Source of the DNA: Acidobacteriota bacterium
GTDB lineage: Bacteria; Actinomycetota; Acidimicrobiia; Acidimicrobiales; Ilumatobacteraceae
Length of the DNA: 33,952 nt
Reading direction: 5' to 3'
Assembly (NCBI GenBank): GCA_018970175.1
Contig: JAGWWV010000023.1
Coordinates: forward strand, 1 to 33,952
Shown here: positions 1 through 9,348 of the stretch, in pieces
How positions within the stretch are numbered: the first letter of the stretch is position 1
Layout: the number at the start of each line of letters is the position of its first letter
Notes under the pieces: model-generated
The model's database searches: none
What the model was told of the DNA's origin: nothing
The model's input: the letters and a program-made list of their open reading frames with translations, nothing else
Position numbers and translations under genes: made by a program

Positions 1-2200
1 CGTGGATCGCGATGTCGGCAACCTTGACCTGGTCCTCTTCGGCACCGGCAGCCTTCACGCCGTCGTCGAGCATGATGTAGCAGAACGGGCAAGCGGTGGC
101 GACGCGGGTTGCGCCGGTGCTGAGCGCTTCGCGCGCACGCTCGTCGTTCACCTTGGTGCCGATCGACTCTTCCATCCACATGCGGGCACCACCGGCGCCG
201 CAGCACATGCCCTTGGTGCCGTTGCGCGGCATCTCGACGATCTGCACACCCTTGATGCTGCCGACCACCTTGCGCGGCGCCATGTAGACGTCGTTGTGTC
301 GACCGAGGTAGCACGAGTCGTGGTACGTGATGCGGTCGTCGAGCGTTGCGCCACTCATGTCGAGCTGGCCGCTCGTGATGAGTTGCTCGAGCAGTTCGCT
401 GTGGTGCACGACTTCATAGTTGCCACCGAGCTGCGGGTACTCGTTCTTCAGCGTGTTGAAGCAGTGCGGGCACTGGGTGATGATCTTCTTCACGCCCATG
501 CCGTTCAGCATCTCGACGTTCGGCATGGCGAGCATCTGGAACAGGTACTCGTTGCCGCTGCGGCGGGCCGAGTCACCGGTGCACATTTCGCTGGGGCCGA
601 GAATCGCAACGTCGATGCCGGCGCGCTTCAGCAACTTGGCCATTGACTGCGTGACCTTCTTGTTCTTGTCGTCGAAACTGCCGGCGCAACCGACCCAGTA
701 GAGGTATTCGGTCTGCAGCGGAGAGCCCGGATCGACGACTTCAACTTCGAGATCCTTTGCCCAGTCGGCGCGGTCACCTTGGTTCATGCCCCACGGGTTG
801 CCCTGGTTTTCCATGGCGCGGTAGGCGTTGCCCAGTTCCGCCGGGAAGTTCGATTCCATCAGCGACAGGTAACGACGCATGTCGAGGATCTTGTCGAGAA
901 TCTCGATGTTGACGGGGCAGATCTCGTCGCAGGCCTTGCACGAAGTACAGGCCCACACTTCTTCTGCGGTGATGCGCTCGAAGAGCGAGTTTGCGCCGAT
1001 CGTGATCTCCGCATCGGTACCGATGGGCGGCGACACACGGCCACCCTCGGCATGCGTGGCAGTGGCAGCCATGACCTCGCCGGTCTTCAACACGATTTCA
1101 CGCGGGTCGAGCGGCTTGCCGGTGGCGTGGGCGGGGCACACGCTGGTGCAGCGACCACACATCGTGCAGGCGTCGGTGTCGAGCAGCTGCTTCCACGTGA
1201 AGTCCTCGACGACGGCCGCGCCGAACGACTCGAGCGACGTCTCGGTGAGGTTCGGCATCGCCTTCATTGCACCCTTCGGACGTTCGCGGTCCTTCAGGTA
1301 CATGTTGAGCGGCGAGGTGAAAATGTGTCGCAGCATCGTGATCGGCAGCAACAGCAGGAACGCGATGAAAGTAAGGACGTGGGCGACCCACCAGATCTGG
1401 TGCCAGTTCTCGAGGGTGCCGGCCGACATTCCGTCGAAGATCTGGGCGAGTGGGTAGCCGACGAAGCTCCACTTCTCGAAGTCCATGTCGACGCCCGACG
1501 CCGACTGTTCGGCGATGCGGAACGCCTCTGCTCCGAAACCCGTGACACCGATGCCCAACAAGACGCCGAGAATCGCGGCGTGTTCGGGCTTCGTCTTGAT
1601 GCGAATGCGGTACGGCCGCTGCACGTAGCGACGGAGAATCGCCCACACGACGCCGGCCGTGAACACGACACCGGCGAGATCGCCGATCATGGCGTAGGCC
1701 TGGTACACGCGGCCATGGAGGAACTTCAGGCTCTCGGGCATCTGGTGATCGATCTCGAGAACCGTGGTGACGCCGAGCAACACGAGGAATCCGAAGTAGA
1801 TCATCGAGTGCATGAGACCCGCGGCAGAGTCGCGCAACAGCGTGCGCATGTAGACACCCGCGCGGTAGTCGGCGAGGCGACGCTTCACGTTCTTCGGGGT
1901 GGTGCGGCGACGATCGGGCGCGCCACGTTCCCAGTTGCGCACGCGGTCGGCGAAGCGCAGTGATCCCCAGACGATGAGCATGGGGATGACGGTGTAGAAG
2001 GCGGCCTGCAGCGGACCGGGGATGCCGTCGAACACCTTGCGCGATACGGCGGAGTCGCCGTGCCAATGGGTGATCTGGGGCAGGATGCCCGAGACCACGG
2101 TGAAGGACCCGACACCGATGCCGATGGCAATCGACAACTGATGGGGCTTGAAACGACGCGGGGCGCCGTCATTCTGTACGGGGGCACTCGGGCTACTCAT
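1..2200 (-). CDS. EtfD-like membrane iron-sulfur oxidoreductase (3' end cut by window edge)
   Basis: Read on the minus strand from ATG at 2200, the frame stays open to base 1, so about 733 residues are present and the C-terminus is missing. The first ~330 residues hold several hydrophobic segments (NarI/gamma-subunit-like membrane part). Two 4Fe-4S clusters follow: a C-x2-C-x2-C-x3-CP motif near residue 343 (CTMCGRCTSVCP) and another near 416 (CTSCKACDEICP). Two CCG domains come next, with VGCAGSF near 500, CPHCF near 577, HDSCYLGRHN near 623, CCGAGG near 665 and CPFC near 703. This order matches heterodisulfide-reductase-type proteins of actinobacteria such as mycobacterial EtfD (Rv0338c). 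That protein passes electrons from acyl-CoA dehydrogenases via ETF to the quinone pool at the membrane. The specific role is inferred from family resemblance, and no etfAB is visible. A TAGGGT box lies 10 nt upstream of the ATG. Confidence 0.82.
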   Translation of the reverse strand, partial: MSSPSAPVQNDGAPRRFKPHQLSIAIGIGVGSFTVVSGILPQITHWHGDSAVSRKVFDGIPGPLQAAFYTVIPMLIVWGSLRFADRVRNWERGAPDRRRTTPKNVKRRLADYRAGVYMRTLLRDSAAGLMHSMIYFGFLVLLGVTTVLEIDHQMPESLKFLHGRVYQAYAMIGDLAGVVFTAGVVWAILRRYVQRPYRIRIKTKPEHAAILGVLLGIGVTGFGAEAFRIAEQSASGVDMDFEKWSFVGYPLAQIFDGMSAGTLENWHQIWWVAHVLTFIAFLLLLPITMLRHIFTSPLNMYLKDRERPKGAMKAMPNLTETSLESFGAAVVEDFTWKQLLDTDACTMCGRCTSVCPAHATGKPLDPREIVLKTGEVMAATATHAEGGRVSPPIGTDAEITIGANSLFERITAEEVWACTSCKACDEICPVNIEILDKILDMRRYLSLMESNFPAELGNAYRAMENQGNPWGMNQGDRADWAKDLEVEVVDPGSPLQTEYLYWVGCAGSFDDKNKKVTQSMAKLLKRAGIDVAILGPSEMCTGDSARRSGNEYLFQMLAMPNVEMLNGMGVKKIITQCPHCFNTLKNEYPQLGGNYEVVHHSELLEQLITSGQLDMSGATLDDRITYHDSCYLGRHNDVYMAPRKVVGSIKGVQIVEMPRNGTKGMCCGAGGARMWMEESIGTKVNDERAREALSTGATRVATACPFCYIMLDDGVKAAGAEEDQVKVADIAIH

Positions 2201-2230
2201 AGCGATGGCAACCCTACTTGCCCAGTCGTT

Positions 2231-2256
2231 GGCTTGTCCCACAGTGGGGACAAGCC
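2231..2256 (-). terminator. perfect 10-bp hairpin behind the cyclic-nucleotide-binding gene
   Basis: GGCTTGTCCC and GGGACAAGCC form a perfect 10-bp stem around a 6-nt loop. It begins 3 bases after the stop codon of the minus-strand gene ending at 2260 and lies 30 bases before the start of the EtfD-like gene. No T-run follows on either strand. It may be a U-tract-less terminator, as often seen in high-GC actinobacteria, or an operator for the downstream gene. Confidence 0.6.
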
Positions 2257-2259
2257 GGC

Positions 2260-2685
2260 TCAGCCGTAGTGCGCGCGATCGAGGTCGCGGATTCGGGTGG
2301 CGAGGGCCGCGAGCAGCTTGTGGCCGACGGCGGGAACCTCGTCGATGACAGCGAGCAGTTTGCGCTGTTCGAGCACGAGTACGTCGCAATCGGTGTCACA
2401 CACAACGGTTGCAGTGCGTGAGCCCTGGTCGAGAAGCGACAATTCGCCGACCATCGCGCCGGCCTGAGCCGTGGCGATCTTCTTGCCGTTGCGCTTCACC
2501 GTTGCGTTGCCCGAGAGAATGACGTAGGCCTGCTTGCCTGCGGTGCCCTGGGTGATCATCGTCGTGCCGGCCTTCAGGGTGACGCGCTCGGACGCCTTGG
2601 CGATCTTGCCGAGGTCACGGGCGTTGCACGAAGAGAAGAGTGGAACTTTGGCGAGGTACTGAAGAGGGGTCTTTTTCGAGGCCAT
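2260..2685 (-). CDS. small cyclic-nucleotide-binding-domain protein
   Basis: This 141-residue protein is essentially one Crp/cNMP-binding beta-roll. It starts with PLFSSCNARDLGKIA, then contains AGTTMITQG, the AYVILSGNATV strand, and the phosphate-binding-cassette-like GAMVGELSLLDQGSRTATV (G-E-L-S then R-T-A). It ends in a helix with LLAALATRIRDLD. There is no helix-turn-helix after the sensor helix, so it is not a complete Crp-type regulator; it may be a regulatory partner protein. I chose ATG at 2685 over an upstream in-frame start at 2733 because TATGCT lies exactly 6 nt before it, the leaderless pattern repeated in this window. It sits between phosphoglycerate mutase and the EtfD-like gene. 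Ligand and partner are unknown. Confidence 0.85.
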   Translation of the reverse strand: MASKKTPLQYLAKVPLFSSCNARDLGKIAKASERVTLKAGTTMITQGTAGKQAYVILSGNATVKRNGKKIATAQAGAMVGELSLLDQGSRTATVVCDTDCDVLVLEQRKLLAVIDEVPAVGHKLLAALATRIRDLDRAHYG

Positions 2686-2691
2686 GTGGTG

Positions 2692-2697
2692 AGCATA
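2692..2697 (-). promoter_or_regulatory. -10 box for leaderless cNMP-domain gene
   Basis: TATGCT on the minus strand is followed by 6 nt and then the ATG at 2685. The spacing implies transcription begins at or next to the start codon. No clear -35 is seen. Confidence 0.5.
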
Positions 2698-2733
2698 AAC
2701 CGATTTCGAAATGAGTTTGTGCAAATGCGCCAA

Positions 2734-2759
2734 GCGTCACGCGTGACGAGTGACGCGTC
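2734..2759. repeat. nested inverted repeats between gpmA and the cNMP-domain gene
   Basis: CGTCACGCGTGACG at 2735-2748 is a perfect 14-bp palindrome. GCGTCAC (2734-2740) also pairs with GTGACGC (2750-2756), and GACGCGTC (2752-2759) is a second palindrome. The cluster is ~20 bp after the gpmA stop and ~50 bp before the start of the cNMP-domain gene. It could be the gpmA terminator or an operator. No T-run is present. Confidence 0.5.
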
Positions 2760-2777
2760 GGGATCGTGATCGGACCG

Positions 2778-3521
2778 TCACTTCGACTGGTTCGCGACCG
2801 CTGCCGCGGCGGCGGCGATCGCGGCTTGGTCACCGAGGTAGGCGACCTCGGTCACCTTCATGGATGAGTCGAATGCATACCGACGCGGCACACCCGTCGG
2901 AATGTTCAACTCCGCGATGTCGGCCTTGCTGATGCCCTCGAGATACATGACGAGTGCGCGGAGGCTGTTGCCGTGGGCGGTGACGAGCACGTTCATGTCG
3001 GTCTGCAATTGCGGCACGACCTCGGAGTTCCAATACGGAAGGACACGCGCCACGACATCTTTCAGGCATTCGGTCGCGGGGAGGGCGGCACGGTCGATGA
3101 ACCGGTAGCGCGGGTCATTGACGGGGTGCTCGGGGCTCGAGGACTCGACGGCCGGCGGTGGGACGTCGAAGCTGCGTCGCCAGAGGTTCGTCTGCTCATC
3201 GCCGTGTCGTGCGGCAGTCGCCTTCTTGTCGAGACCCTGCAGTGCGCCGTAGTGCCGTTCGTTCAGGCGCCAGTGACGCTGCAACGGCAGCCACACCTGT
3301 CCCATTTCGCGGAGCGCGAGGTGACAGGTCATCGCTGCGCGCGTGAGGACACTGGTGTGGGCAAAGTCGAAGCGCAGGCCTTCGTCACGCATCACGGCAC
3401 CCGCGGCCGTCGCCTCGCGCTCACCCAGCGCGGTCAACTCGACGTCGTGCCAACCGGTGAAGAGGTTGAGTTCGTTCCAGGTGCTTTGGCCGTGGCGGAG
3501 AAGAACGAGCGTGCCGGTCAT
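2778..3521 (-). CDS. gpmA: 2,3-bisphosphoglycerate-dependent phosphoglycerate mutase
   Basis: The 247-residue protein interconverts 3- and 2-phosphoglycerate in glycolysis and gluconeogenesis in the cytosol. The N-terminus LVLLRHGQSTWN carries the phospho-accepting His10 in the RHG motif. RLNERHYGALQGLDK supplies Glu88, the proposed general acid. VTAHGNSLRA carries the second catalytic His183. Length and motif order match bacterial dPGM. The ATG at 3521 overlaps the TGA of the upstream amidohydrolase as ATGA, which suggests translational coupling and co-transcription. Coupling a glycolytic enzyme to a D-aminoacylase-like gene is unusual; I see no metabolic reason for it. Confidence 0.95.
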   Translation of the reverse strand: MTGTLVLLRHGQSTWNELNLFTGWHDVELTALGEREATAAGAVMRDEGLRFDFAHTSVLTRAAMTCHLALREMGQVWLPLQRHWRLNERHYGALQGLDKKATAARHGDEQTNLWRRSFDVPPPAVESSSPEHPVNDPRYRFIDRAALPATECLKDVVARVLPYWNSEVVPQLQTDMNVLVTAHGNSLRALVMYLEGISKADIAELNIPTGVPRRYAFDSSMKVTEVAYLGDQAAIAAAAAAVANQSK

Positions 3522-5284
3522 ACGGGAATCGTAGAAGGCTCGCCGCGCGTGCCCGCAACGAAACGCCCCGGCAGCACACCGGTGTGTTCACCGTTCTCGA
3601 ACGTCACCGTTCCCGACTTCACGGTGGCGACGTAGCCGTGCGCGTCCTGCACCAACCGCCGTCCGCCGGCGGGAAGGTCGTTGACGAGGCGCGGTGGTGC
3701 GGCACCGAGGCGGTCGATGTCGATCACGTTGAGGTCGGCGACCATGCCGGGCGCGATGACACCGCGGTCGTGCCATCCCACGTGCTGTGCAGTGCGCTGA
3801 GTGACGTGGTGAACCATGAACTCGAGAGGCAGACGTTCGCCACGGCTGCGCTTCTGCGACCAGTGTGCGACTGCGGTGGTCGTGAAAGACCCGTCGCAAA
3901 TCGCGCCGCAGTGGGCACCTGCATCGGAAAGACCGATGACGGAGCGCGGCGACAGCAGCATCTCGCGTACCGCGTCGAGGTTGCCCGACACGTAGTTGAA
4001 GAGGGGCATGTACAGCAGCTGACGCCCGTCGTTGCGCAGCAACATGTCGTATGCGACATCGGCGGGTGTGCGGCCCTCGCGTGCGGCGATGCCCGCGATC
4101 GACGACTCGGGACTCGGTTCGTAGTCAACGGGGTCGGTCATCGGGAAGAGCGGACCGAATTCGGCGCACAGGTTGTGCAGGACACCGGTTGCGCGCGACA
4201 ACTGCTCGGGATGTTCACGCAGAACACGCTCTTTCACCTCGGGCTTCGAGAGTTCCGCAACGCGCGCTTCGCGCGGAAGTTGCATCACGAGTGCCCACGT
4301 GGGACAGAGGATGAACGGCGTGATCGACGCATCGAGGCCGTGCAGAACACCGATGGGACGTGGCGCGATCTGTGTCTTCAGGTCGATGCCGCGCGACGCG
4401 GCGTCGATGGTCCACGCCACCATGCGCTTCCACCGATCGGGTGCATCGATGGGCTGTTGCACGGTCATCGACATCGGTCGACCACAGGCGCGCGCGACCT
4501 CTTCCATCAAGGCCATTTCACGTGTTGCCAGATCCTCGTCCTCGCTGAGATACGCATCCGAGATCAACTGAATGACGCCGGTGCCTTCGTCGGTGAGTGC
4601 GGACGTCAGCGCGACCAACTCGTCGGCGCTCGCAAAACGCGTTCCGAGCGGCTGTCCTGCCTTCGTGCGGTGGATGTAGGTACGACTGGTGGTGAAGCCG
4701 AGCGCGCCGGCGCGCAACCCTTCGCGCACGTGACGCACCATCGCACCAAGTTCGTCGGCGGTCGGTTCTTCGTGCGGGTCGGCACCGCGCTCACCCATGA
4801 CATAGGCGCGCAGTGGTGCGTGTGCCACCTGCGTTCCGACGTCGATCGTCCACTCGCGGCGCTGCAGCGAGGCGATGTAGTCGGGGAAAGTTTCCCAGTC
4901 CCACGACAACCCTTCTGCGAGGGCCGTTCCCGGAATGTCCTCGACGCCTTCCAGCAAACCGATCAGCCAGTCGTGGTCGGATGGGTTCGGTTTGGCGGGA
5001 GCGAAGCCGACACCGCAGTTGCCCATCACGATCGAGGTCACGCCGTGCTGTGACGACGGGGCAAGGATCGGGTCCCACGTGGCTTGGCCGTCGAAGTGGG
5101 TGTGGATGTCGACAAAGCCGGGGGTCACGAGCATGCCGCCCGCATCGATGGTCCGCCGGGCCTGCCCGTTGACGCTCGGGGCCACCTCGGTGATGACCCC
5201 GTCGGACACGGCAATGTCGGCGGGCCTCCCCGGGGCACCGGTGCCGTCGACGAGGTGGGCGTTGCGAACGACGAGATCGTGCAT
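3518..5284 (-). CDS. N-acyl-D-amino-acid deacylase family amidohydrolase
   Basis: This 588-residue metal-dependent hydrolase has a urease-superfamily TIM barrel. DAGGMLVTPGFVDIHTHFDG contains the H-x-H metal motif (His61, His63) after the N-terminal beta-sandwich. SIVMGNCGVGFAP is typical of D-aminoacylases. GLSDAGAHCG near the C-terminal third carries the conserved Asp of the barrel. The family removes N-acyl groups from D-amino acids or cleaves related amides; the substrate cannot be read here. ATG at 5284 matches the usual start before the DLVVRNAHLVDGTG strand. AAAGAT lies 6 nt upstream as a weak leaderless-type -10. An in-frame start at 5341 lies inside the HAIR region and is unlikely. 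It is divergent from dnaK and overlaps gpmA by 4 bases. Confidence 0.88.
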   Translation of the reverse strand: MHDLVVRNAHLVDGTGAPGRPADIAVSDGVITEVAPSVNGQARRTIDAGGMLVTPGFVDIHTHFDGQATWDPILAPSSQHGVTSIVMGNCGVGFAPAKPNPSDHDWLIGLLEGVEDIPGTALAEGLSWDWETFPDYIASLQRREWTIDVGTQVAHAPLRAYVMGERGADPHEEPTADELGAMVRHVREGLRAGALGFTTSRTYIHRTKAGQPLGTRFASADELVALTSALTDEGTGVIQLISDAYLSEDEDLATREMALMEEVARACGRPMSMTVQQPIDAPDRWKRMVAWTIDAASRGIDLKTQIAPRPIGVLHGLDASITPFILCPTWALVMQLPREARVAELSKPEVKERVLREHPEQLSRATGVLHNLCAEFGPLFPMTDPVDYEPSPESSIAGIAAREGRTPADVAYDMLLRNDGRQLLYMPLFNYVSGNLDAVREMLLSPRSVIGLSDAGAHCGAICDGSFTTTAVAHWSQKRSRGERLPLEFMVHHVTQRTAQHVGWHDRGVIAPGMVADLNVIDIDRLGAAPPRLVNDLPAGGRRLVQDAHGYVATVKSGTVTFENGEHTGVLPGRFVAGTRGEPSTIPV

Positions 5285-5331
5285 CCCGACATCTTTGCCG
5301 CCCGACCGGCAAAGAGAAAGAGGTGCAGAGA

Positions 5332-5352
5332 CTTGAGTCACTCCTGCTCAAC
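5332..5352. promoter_or_regulatory. HAIR element 1 (HspR operator, imperfect)
   Basis: CTTGAGT-N7-GCTCAAC matches the HspR inverted repeat CTTGAGT-N7-ACTCAAG at 12 of 14 positions. It lies between dnaK and the divergent amidohydrolase, 48 bp upstream of the amidohydrolase ATG, so it could affect both directions. Confidence 0.75.
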
Positions 5353-5367
5353 TTTTTGTCCCTCGGG

Positions 5368-5397
5368 TTGTCGCTCACGGCAGAACCCGTCTAAAGT
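5368..5397 (+). promoter_or_regulatory. dnaK operon promoter
   Basis: TTGTCG (5368-5373), an 18-bp spacer and TAAAGT (5392-5397) fit a housekeeping-sigma promoter. The -10 runs into HAIR element 2, so bound HspR would block polymerase. The 5' leader is about 40 nt and includes AGGAGA at 5435-5440 before the dnaK ATG. Confidence 0.6.
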
Positions 5398-5416
5398 TGA
5401 GTCACTACCACTCAAG
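5396..5416. promoter_or_regulatory. HAIR element 2 (HspR operator)
   Basis: GTTGAGT-N7-ACTCAAG matches the HAIR consensus CTTGAGT-N7-ACTCAAG in 13 of 14 positions. It overlaps the -10 box of the dnaK promoter and lies 29 bp before the dnaK start. The hspR gene downstream supports autoregulation. Confidence 0.88.
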
Positions 5417-5445
5417 TTTGTGGCCCACACAGTCAGGAGACCCCC

Positions 5446-7275
<1,830 letters not shown>

Positions 7276-7287
7276 TCACTCGACACC

Positions 7288-7815
7288 ATGTCGGAACACA
7301 TCACCAACGATGAGGTTGTCGCACCCGTCGACGAGACCATTGTCGAGTCGGCCGGTGAGCAACCAACCGAACCCGTCGACCCGCTCGTTGCCGAACGAGA
7401 CGCTGCTCTTGCCCAGCGCGACGAATACAAAGACATTGCGCTGAGGCTGCAGGCCGACTTCGAGAACTACCGCAAGCGTGCTGCCACGCAGACTGCCGAC
7501 GAGATCGACCGTGCCACGGGGAAGATCGCCGAGGCCCTGCTGCCGGTTCTCGATGCGTGCGAAGCCGCGTTCTCGCATGGTGTCGATGGAGTCGAGCCGA
7601 TTTGGTCGGCGCTCATCGGCGCCCTGCAGAAGCAGGGTCTCGAGGCCCTCGACCTGCAGGGCAAGCCGTTCGATCCTGCATGTGCCGAGGCGGTGATGCA
7701 CGAACCCGCCGACGGCGAGTCGAACGGCGAGACGGTCGTCGTCGAGGTGTTGCGCACCGGTTACATGTGGAAGGGTCGAGTTCTTCGCGCCGCGATGGTG
7801 AAGGTGAAGGGCTAG
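7288..7815 (+). CDS. grpE: nucleotide exchange factor GrpE
   Basis: This 175-residue GrpE promotes ADP release from DnaK. An acidic, disordered ~35-residue N-terminus is followed by a long helix (LVAERDAALAQRDEYKDIAL) and the conserved LQADFENYRKRAA segment. The C-terminal beta-domain reads FDPACAEAVMHEPADGES, then VVEVLRTGYMWKGRVLRAAMVKV, the GrpE signature. Length is normal for actinobacteria. It lies 12 bp after dnaK and 4 bp before dnaJ, consistent with one transcript. Confidence 0.96.
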   Translation: MSEHITNDEVVAPVDETIVESAGEQPTEPVDPLVAERDAALAQRDEYKDIALRLQADFENYRKRAATQTADEIDRATGKIAEALLPVLDACEAAFSHGVDGVEPIWSALIGALQKQGLEALDLQGKPFDPACAEAVMHEPADGESNGETVVVEVLRTGYMWKGRVLRAAMVKVKG

Positions 7816-7819
7816 CGGC

Positions 7820-8911
7820 ATGGCACCGCAACGCGAGTGGTTCGAAAAGGACTACTACGCGGTGCTCGGCGTGTCGCAGTCGGCTACCGCGAAGGAGATC
7901 ACGAAGGCGTACCGCAAGCTCGCCCGTGAACTGCACCCCGACGCGAATCCCGGCAACGCCTCCGCCGAAGAGCGTTTCAAAGAGGTGTCGGCGGCCTACG
8001 ACGTTCTCGGCGACGAGGACAAGCGCAAGGAATACGACCAGGTTCGCACGATGGGACCGATGGGTTTCGGTGGTGACGGCGGACCCGGCGGATTTCGCTT
8101 CGACATGGGCGACGGCATTGGCGACCTTCTCGGTCAGATGTTCGGCGGTCGTGGGCGAGGTGGCGCGCGTGGAACCGGGCCGCAGCGGGGCGGTGACATC
8201 GAAGCGATGCTCACGCTCGACTTCGCCGATGCGGCACACGGCATCACGACCACGCTTCACCTCACGTCCGAGGCGTCGTGCGCGGGTTGCAGTGGTTCCG
8301 GTGCGCGTGCGGGTACGTCGCCGCAACCCTGTCCACAGTGTGGCGGTCGTGGAGCCGTCGACAGCAACCAAGGGTTCTTTTCGTTCTCCTCGCCGTGCCA
8401 GCGTTGCCAGGGCCGCGGCGTGATCATCGAGTACCCGTGCGTGTCGTGTCGCGGATCAGGAATCGAGCACCGTGCGCGCGAGGTGAAGGTACGCATCCCG
8501 GCTGGCGTCGACAACGGTCAGCGCATTCGCTTGAAGGGCAGGGGTGCTCCCGGTCGCAGCGGGGGACCGCCCGGTGACCTCTTCGTCGAGTGCAAGGTGA
8601 CAACCCACCCGGTGTTTTCCCGCGACGGGTTGAACCTGCTCGTCCATGTTCCCGTTGCGTTCCATGAAGCTGCACTTGGTGGCGAGGTCGATGTGCCAAC
8701 GCTCGACGGTCCGTCGGTGAAGTTGAAGATCAAGGCGGGTACGCAGTCGGGGACGAAGCATCGGGTGAAGAGTCGCGGGATCATCACCGACGGAAAGTCG
8801 GGAGACCTCATCGTCACCGTCGACGTCGTCGTGCCCGCGAAGTTGACCCACGACGAACGTTCGGTCATCGAAGAACTCGCAAAGGTTGCCGTCAATCCGA
8901 GAGGTCGTTGA
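7820..8911 (+). CDS. dnaJ: Hsp40 co-chaperone DnaJ (DnaJ1 type)
   Basis: This 363-residue type I Hsp40 delivers clients to DnaK and stimulates its ATPase. The J domain (residues ~10-75) has the HPD motif at 39-41 within LARELHPDANPG. A Gly-rich linker follows (MGPMGFGGDGGPGGF). Four CxxCxGxG zinc-binding repeats are intact: CAGCSGSG, CPQCGGRG, CQRCQGRG and CVSCRGSG. The C-terminal client-binding region reads VRIPAGVDNGQRIRLKGRG. It lies in the dnaK-hspR operon; the actinobacterial DnaJ1 usually occupies this position. A second dnaJ elsewhere in the genome would be expected. Confidence 0.96.
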   Translation: MAPQREWFEKDYYAVLGVSQSATAKEITKAYRKLARELHPDANPGNASAEERFKEVSAAYDVLGDEDKRKEYDQVRTMGPMGFGGDGGPGGFRFDMGDGIGDLLGQMFGGRGRGGARGTGPQRGGDIEAMLTLDFADAAHGITTTLHLTSEASCAGCSGSGARAGTSPQPCPQCGGRGAVDSNQGFFSFSSPCQRCQGRGVIIEYPCVSCRGSGIEHRAREVKVRIPAGVDNGQRIRLKGRGAPGRSGGPPGDLFVECKVTTHPVFSRDGLNLLVHVPVAFHEAALGGEVDVPTLDGPSVKLKIKAGTQSGTKHRVKSRGIITDGKSGDLIVTVDVVVPAKLTHDERSVIEELAKVAVNPRGR

Positions 8912-8925
8912 GGGGAGTCGGGGAA

Positions 8926-9312
8926 ATGGCAGGGAATCGCTCGAGACAAGAGACCGTGTACGTCATTTCGGTCGCAGCCGAGTTGGCGGGCATGCATCCA
9001 CAGACTTTGCGCATTTACGAACGTCGTGGCCTCGTCAATCCCGGACGCACGACGGGCGGGAACCGTCGCTACACCGACGCCGACATCGCCCGTTTGCGAC
9101 GCATCGCCCAACTCGCCGCCGAGGGTCTCAATCTCGAGGGCATCCGGATGGTGATGCAGTTGGAAGACGAAGTCGCCGAGCTTCGCCGGCAGATTGCCGA
9201 GCTTCGCGCGACGGCGAGTGGTGAGTCCGCTCGCGGAGAGATCGTTCCGTTGCGCCAGGCGGTCGTCGTCTTCGGACAACGACCGAGCATTTTCGATCGT
9301 GATCGCTACTGA
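8926..9312 (+). CDS. hspR: heat-shock repressor HspR (MerR family)
   Basis: The 128-residue MerR-type repressor represses chaperone genes through HAIR sites, in known actinobacteria with DnaK as co-repressor. The N-terminal winged helix reads YVISVAAELAGMHPQTLRIY, then ERRGLVNPGRTTGGNRRYT, the DNA-recognition part. Then comes LRRIAQLAAEGLNLEGIRMV and a short dimerisation coiled coil (LEDEVAELRRQIAELRA). ATG at 8926 is chosen because AGGGGAG at 8911-8917 gives good spacing; an in-frame TTG at 8908 overlaps the dnaJ stop. It closes the loop with the two HAIR sites before dnaK. Confidence 0.95.
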   Translation: MAGNRSRQETVYVISVAAELAGMHPQTLRIYERRGLVNPGRTTGGNRRYTDADIARLRRIAQLAAEGLNLEGIRMVMQLEDEVAELRRQIAELRATASGESARGEIVPLRQAVVVFGQRPSIFDRDRY

Positions 9313-9327
9313 GACCCGCTACTGAGA
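9304..9327 (+). repeat. 13-bp-period direct repeat at the hspR stop
   Basis: CGCTACTGAGA occurs at 9304-9314 and again at 9317-9327. The first copy contains the hspR stop codon, so the second looks like a small tandem duplication in the hspR-clpB spacer. No function is evident. Confidence 0.5.
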
Positions 9328-9348
9328 TTCAGAAAGGACGTTGACGAC

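Noticed and set aside
779-1963. A 394-codon plus-strand frame over the EtfD-like gene
   Set aside because: The minus strand encodes intact 4Fe-4S and CCG cysteine motifs; this frame has only His/Arg/Asp-rich low-information sequence.
2260-2685. Crp/Fnr-type transcription factor
   Set aside because: The protein ends right after the sensor helix; there is no helix-turn-helix.
9304-9327. Regulatory repeat between hspR and clpB
   Set aside because: The 11-bp repeat includes the hspR stop and looks like a chance slippage duplication; it does not match the HAIR consensus.
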